Source: Phoronis pallida (lineage: Eukaryota > Phoronida > Phoronidae). Taken from it: DNA of 10,307 nt. The first letter of the stretch is position 1. Every line of letters begins with the position of its first letter. Positions 7,247-10,307 of the stretch are shown piece by piece. The translations under genes and the position numbers were made by a program. The stretch is taken from positions 1 to 10,307 of the forward strand of contig JAOXYC010243678.1 of NCBI GenBank assembly GCA_028565715.1. Reading direction: 5' to 3'. The notes under the pieces were generated by a model. It saw only the letters and a program-made list of their open reading frames with translations, was not told where the DNA came from and made no database searches.

Positions 7247-7411
7247 CTGGAGTCTTTAAAAAAATCACCTAAGTTGAAATTAAATCATCTGGAGATGTTT
7301 TGCGTTGCAGAATTGGAAGGCAGCTTCATGCGCCTCAAGAAAATTGTATACGCAGAAATCTTATACAACGACAGTACGAGGCTAGTTTTAACTATGCATG
7401 CGCAGTTTTGA
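7247..7411 (+). pseudogene. Open frame ending in two close stops; possible decayed coding segment
   Basis: The frame is open from 7247, with an ATG at 7295 and TGA at 7409-7411. From 7311 it reads ELEGSFMRLKKIVYAEILYN and on through DSTRLVLTMHAQF, a composition typical of folded protein. After TGA-AAG-TGA the same frame stays open from 7418 to TAG 7637-7639 for another 73 codons. That pattern suits a decayed coding region, or two exons read through an intron: TTGCAG at 7305-7310 is acceptor-like and GTGAGT at 7414-7419 is donor-like. No family is recognised. It overlaps the 87-codon frame at 7300-7563, and only one of the two can be the biological frame. Confidence 0.2.
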
Positions 7412-7563
7412 AAGTGAGTTGCGTTCTCAGAGATCATAACGATTCTGCACATTGTTCATTTTGCTTGCTGTACACGACGCACTGCAAGAGACGCCTATCG
7501 GTGGTTAATGGTTATCCCGGGGTGGTTAGCAGTCCCTATGAAAATGAGTTGGCGGGACCGTAG
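7300..7563 (+). CDS. Longest open frame in the window (87 codons), cysteine-rich, unknown
   Basis: The frame runs from ATG 7300 to TAG 7561-7563. The product has seven cysteines (residues 3, 16, 34, 41, 52, 55, 62) and no signal peptide or membrane segment. Residues 62-80, with C, then GYPGVVSSPY, loosely recall the start of a CUB domain (C...G.I.SP.YP). The usual residue between P and Y is missing, and the frame stops seven codons later, so a CUB domain is not supported. It stays open across the possible exon 7311-7413 (TTGCAG before, GTGAGT after), unlike the frame overlapping it. Probably chance or a fragment. Confidence 0.2.
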   Translation: MRCRIGRQLHAPQENCIRRNLIQRQYEASFNYACAVLKVSCVLRDHNDSAHCSFCLLYTTHCKRRLSVVNGYPGVVSSPYENELAGP

Positions 7564-7639
7564 GCAACCCGCACGACCAGAGACAGATAACTGTCTTTTT
7601 GTGGACTATGCTTTCGAGTGTTTGAGCGTCTGGGTGTAG

Positions 7640-8333
7640 GTCCAAACGCCAAATATAGTGGATGTATTTCGACAAACCAAACTACTAAAACGAACTGAAC
7701 AAAATTGATATTCAGCGCACATCATCAGTTGTAATATGTAGTCATTTACTCCAGTAAGATACGCTCCCTCCCAAACCAAATATCCTCGAAGTCTTGAGGA
7801 CGAAAATGAATATGTAGTTTATAAACGAAAAAATTGTCAAGAAGCTAAGATTTGCTTTAAAACGGTGTTATTTTAATTATCCAGCATGATCATCGTCGCA
7901 TAAATTTACAAGCACTCATTATTTATCTCCTCAACAAAGGGGCTTCCTTACAAATTGCTTAGAACAGGAGCAACACAGAAAATACTTTTGAAACTGTTAA
8001 CATTGCATGGTCCTAGTACAGTTAGATATTTTCCAACAACCAAGGTTATTCGTTAGGTTTGAATTTTGTTCGCGACTATTGCTGGATGGTTGCAACTCAT
8101 TTTGATAAATTAGCGTACGGTACAGATGTAACGAGGAAATCCATCATACTATTATTCATTTTCCTAATTTTCTTCATTTCCTCTTTGCACGTGCGTGTCT
8201 GCAAGCACGCAAGGTTGTTGACAACTTAACAAATATTCTACTTAAAACCGCACACCGCCAGTTTAATACAAAAGCTAACATAATAATGTGCACGCCAGCA
8301 GTGAATGGTGAATCGAAACCAAAATATAATGGT
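7640..8333. other. Non-coding DNA, no supported gene
   Basis: A 68-codon minus-strand frame at 8174-8380 has a hydrophobic stretch and an Arg/Lys-rich end but no recognisable family, so it is not called. An E-box CACGTG lies at 8188-8193. No repeats with definable ends were seen. Confidence 0.45.
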
Positions 8334-8351
8334 ATCGAAACTAGTTTCGAT
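8334..8351. repeat. 18-bp perfect palindrome ATCGAAACTAGTTTCGAT
   Basis: The two 9-bp halves meet with no spacer. The half-site ATCGAAAC also occurs at 8312-8319, 22 bases to the left in the same orientation, giving three half-sites within 40 bp. A related CGAAACTAG occurs at 4463-4471. A dimeric protein-binding site is possible but unproven. Confidence 0.5.
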
Positions 8352-8899
8352 CGAAGTTCAAATACCTTGATAACCTTCACAATAAAACAAGGTCAAATCT
8401 GACATATAGCTAACCCTATGCAAATAAAGTGTATGGTAAATTTTTGAGAATTCAAACGTCTTTTAGGCCGTTTTTAACGGTAAAAATGTTGGGCATTGGG
8501 AGAAACGTCTACCGAGTCGTAACGCCCCCTTGTAGCCGACTCGAGCACTTATCTGAAATTTGCAAAATATTGTTTGCATCTTGACATATTGTTATCTTGG
8601 TTTTAAGATATGAAAAAACATATTACTTTCAAGTAATATTTGAAAAACATATTCTATTCTGTCAATTTGAATAATTGGATAATCATTTTCCAGCCACATA
8701 CACATATAAACTACAACATACATGGGCGCACTGCATCTGGAATACTGCACTTGCATTTTGTCTTTTTATTGCATAACTTATCTAATTTCTAATTGTCCAG
8801 ATAACACGACAATACATATCTATCTGAACATCGAATACATATGTTATAATATAAGCTGCATATCTTTTTTAAAGAAATATTCCAAACGCGGCTGCACAT
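8352..8899. other. AT-rich non-coding DNA with a short hairpin
   Basis: ATATTACTT-TC-AAGTAATAT (8620-8639) is a perfect inverted repeat. It is bracketed by near-identical TGAAAAAACATATT (8611-8624) and TGAAAAACATATT (8641-8653). A 65-codon frame at 8722-8919 has skewed composition and overlaps a minus-strand frame, so it is not called. Confidence 0.45.
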
Positions 8900-9160
8900 A
8901 TGCATACTGTATACTTTAAAACAGGCGCGCAAACCCGCGCACAGGTAATGTTTTTTCACGCCCACCCTACTTGCAAGACTGCGTGGGCTTCTTCCATTCA
9001 TCAAGAATGCGTAGGAATATGTTACTCAGTCACTGGTTTGAAAACCCATCAAAACACGCGCATTAAAATGCAGATGAATAAGTGCACAGTACATATAAAA
9101 AGCAATGCACATTTTAAAAAAATATTACCTTCATTCCGCTGCACACCAGTATCGACGTGA
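8900..9160 (+). CDS. Doubtful open frame (86 codons), unknown product
   Basis: The frame runs from ATG 8900 to TGA 9158-9160. The peptide is rich in His, Thr, Lys and Cys. A segment reading CVGICYSVTGLKTHQNTRIK around residues 37-56 loosely recalls the short Cys-GLKxHQ motif seen near the start of some LINE retrotransposon proteins, but the Cys spacing is incomplete and no reverse transcriptase follows. The frame starts inside another frame and overlaps a minus-strand one. It could be a retrotransposon scrap or chance. Confidence 0.12.
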   Translation: MHTVYFKTGAQTRAQVMFFHAHPTCKTAWASSIHQECVGICYSVTGLKTHQNTRIKMQMNKCTVHIKSNAHFKKILPSFRCTPVST

Positions 9161-9515
9161 GACCTTTGACAGTGCTCGCTAAATGTGACCCAGATCGGTT
9201 ATGTATAGAGCTTTATTTCTGATAAACACAACCCATTCAAGGGGAAGCGAAAACGCGGGAATTTCTAATTTGAACATAAACCGCTATAGTTGTACTTTCG
9301 ATTAGTAGAGCTCAAATTCTAAAGGTGTGGAATACACATCTGCAGCCTAACAACACATTAATTTACGCTGTATATAAGTTTGCATTTCATCTTTGTAAAT
9401 AAAAATACCTTTTATTGCCACCTCAGTGTTCTTGGAAGGGGCAAGCTCGCCAGACACTGTCAAAACCGAGGAACTCTCACATTAAATATTGCACCCTTCA
9501 CAGTGCATCGTATAG
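9161..9515. other. Non-coding DNA with a TATA-like and an AATAAA-like site
   Basis: TATATAAG at 9371-9378 and AATAAA near 9398 lie close together, which is an arrangement expected by chance in AT-rich DNA. An 81-codon frame begins at 9415 and overlaps the exon candidate that follows in another frame. No other feature was seen. Confidence 0.4.
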
Positions 9516-9743
9516 TTTTTCAAAAAATATGTTAATATTCACCTTTCCAGAATACTTCAGTCTGGCGGCTACGTCACAGACTGGACCGACCGCAATGATA
9601 TCCCGGCATACTCAGACCATGATGAACGGGATGCAAAGATACATGTGGCTTCCGAAATAAGTCCACTTTGGTTTACTAATATAATTGATATTCAGTTTCG
9701 AATTGTGAAGAAATCAAAAAGAAACAGGTTTACTTATATTTGA
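9516..9743 (+). CDS. Candidate exon (75 codons, no ATG needed), unknown protein
   Basis: This frame is open from 9516, just after TAG, to TGA 9741-9743. Two AGs after pyrimidine-rich or mixed sequence (9549-9550 and 9559-9560) could be splice acceptors. From there it reads SGGYVTDWTDRNDIPAYSD followed by HDERDAKIHVASEI. That part is GC-rich, often has C in third codon positions, and is hydrophilic and acidic, as real exons often are. The tail after about 9660 is AT-rich. ATTAAA at 9746-9751, three bases past the stop, is a weak polyadenylation-type hexamer, so this may be a terminal exon. The frame at 9415-9660 (81 codons, with ATG) overlaps it and is the main alternative. No family is recognised. 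Confidence 0.3.
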   Translation, partial: FFKKYVNIHLSRILQSGGYVTDWTDRNDIPAYSDHDERDAKIHVASEISPLWFTNIIDIQFRIVKKSKRNRFTYI

Positions 9744-10307
9744 ATATTAAAGCCATGCGTCGCTACTTAGCAATGCCCTAAGATTACCAACCTACGAATT
9801 ATTATCGTCAGTTAAATGTCAGGTTTTCTTCATGATTGAATCTTAATCTTCGACTGAACATATAGATGGACGAAACGTCATTATTCAAAAGATCATAATT
9901 ATTCATGCTAAGTCGCTATATGTATACCTTTAAGTAGTGGACGAATTGTCATATTAGTGTTGGGTTTGGAAATTAAATACAAAATAGGTCAAATTCTCCA
10001 CATGAAGTATGCAATCGTAGCCCGCCACTCCCGCTCAACGAATGGTTACTCGGTGAAATCGTATAATAACTGCGTTCACATAAAACTCCCACTTCGAAGA
10101 AAAAAATCAGTTCCAGCGCAGTAGTCTAGACTTTCTAGCGATCCCTTCTTAAAAGAACTCAGTTTTCTGTAATCTCAGTAATCACCACTGATTGTCAAAG
10201 TTGAAAAGAACTTTGCCAGGACTTATTCCGGGCGAATTTAGAAAAGACTGAATTCAACACATTTTCCTACCTTGTTCTTAATACTCAGGCCTCGTATCAA
10301 TGAAACA
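9744..10307. other. Non-coding DNA, no gene seen
   Basis: No frame, RNA or repeat with clear limits was found. A 10-bp palindrome AGTCTAGACT lies near 10124. Confidence 0.5.

Noticed and set aside
8174-8380. Minus-strand 68-codon frame with a hydrophobic segment.
   Set aside because: No family resemblance. It runs through the 18-bp palindrome and has a biased Arg/Ala/Lys end, probably chance.
8722-9004. Plus-strand 65-codon and minus-strand 71-codon frames overlapping each other.
   Set aside because: They are antisense to each other, rich in Ile/Tyr/Cys from AT-rich DNA, and have no motif.
1-10307. Bacterial or phage features: CRISPR array, operons, rRNA, attachment sites.
   Set aside because: No regularly spaced repeats, no long frames, no ribosome binding sites ahead of frames, and no rRNA-like conserved blocks were seen. 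The window reads as eukaryotic non-coding DNA.

Overview
This is an AT-rich, gene-poor stretch of what looks like animal nuclear DNA. No reading frame between stops is longer than about 90 codons, there are no operon-like gene blocks or ribosome binding sites, and long A/T runs and AT microsatellites are common. Several hairpin-forming (foldback) repeats of the MITE kind are present. Recurrent TAGGCC/TAGGCT/TAGCCT words fit a marine invertebrate, possibly a deuterostome, but that guess is weak. No protein-coding gene could be identified with confidence. The window is best read as intergenic or intronic DNA that has repeatedly received short non-autonomous DNA transposons.

Layout: 1-1160 is AT-rich with no supported gene. 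1161-1810 is GC-richer and holds short open frames, the most protein-like being 1668-1805, whose stop codon overlaps an AATAAA signal. 1522-2046 is loosely bounded by an inverted repeat and contains a strong 19-bp GC palindrome. 2905-3263 is a foldback element with perfect 25-bp ends beginning next to TTAA. 3785-4081 is a diverged relative of its inner part. A TATA-like promoter candidate lies at 4477-4484. 4956-5040 and 5110-5208 are two different RNA-hairpin candidates.

6202-6487 is the clearest object in the window. It is a 286-bp, nearly perfect inverted repeat bounded by TA dinucleotides, most likely a young Tc1/mariner-type MITE, and a source of double-stranded RNA if transcribed. 6960-7640 is a GC-richer island with several short, protein-like, overlapping open frames. 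An exon candidate sits at 9516-9743. The rest is AT-rich DNA with small palindromes.

The foldback elements are the only features whose nature can be defended from sequence alone. They are non-coding and would depend on transposases encoded elsewhere. The candidate exons and promoter are unproven and show no evident functional link to each other.
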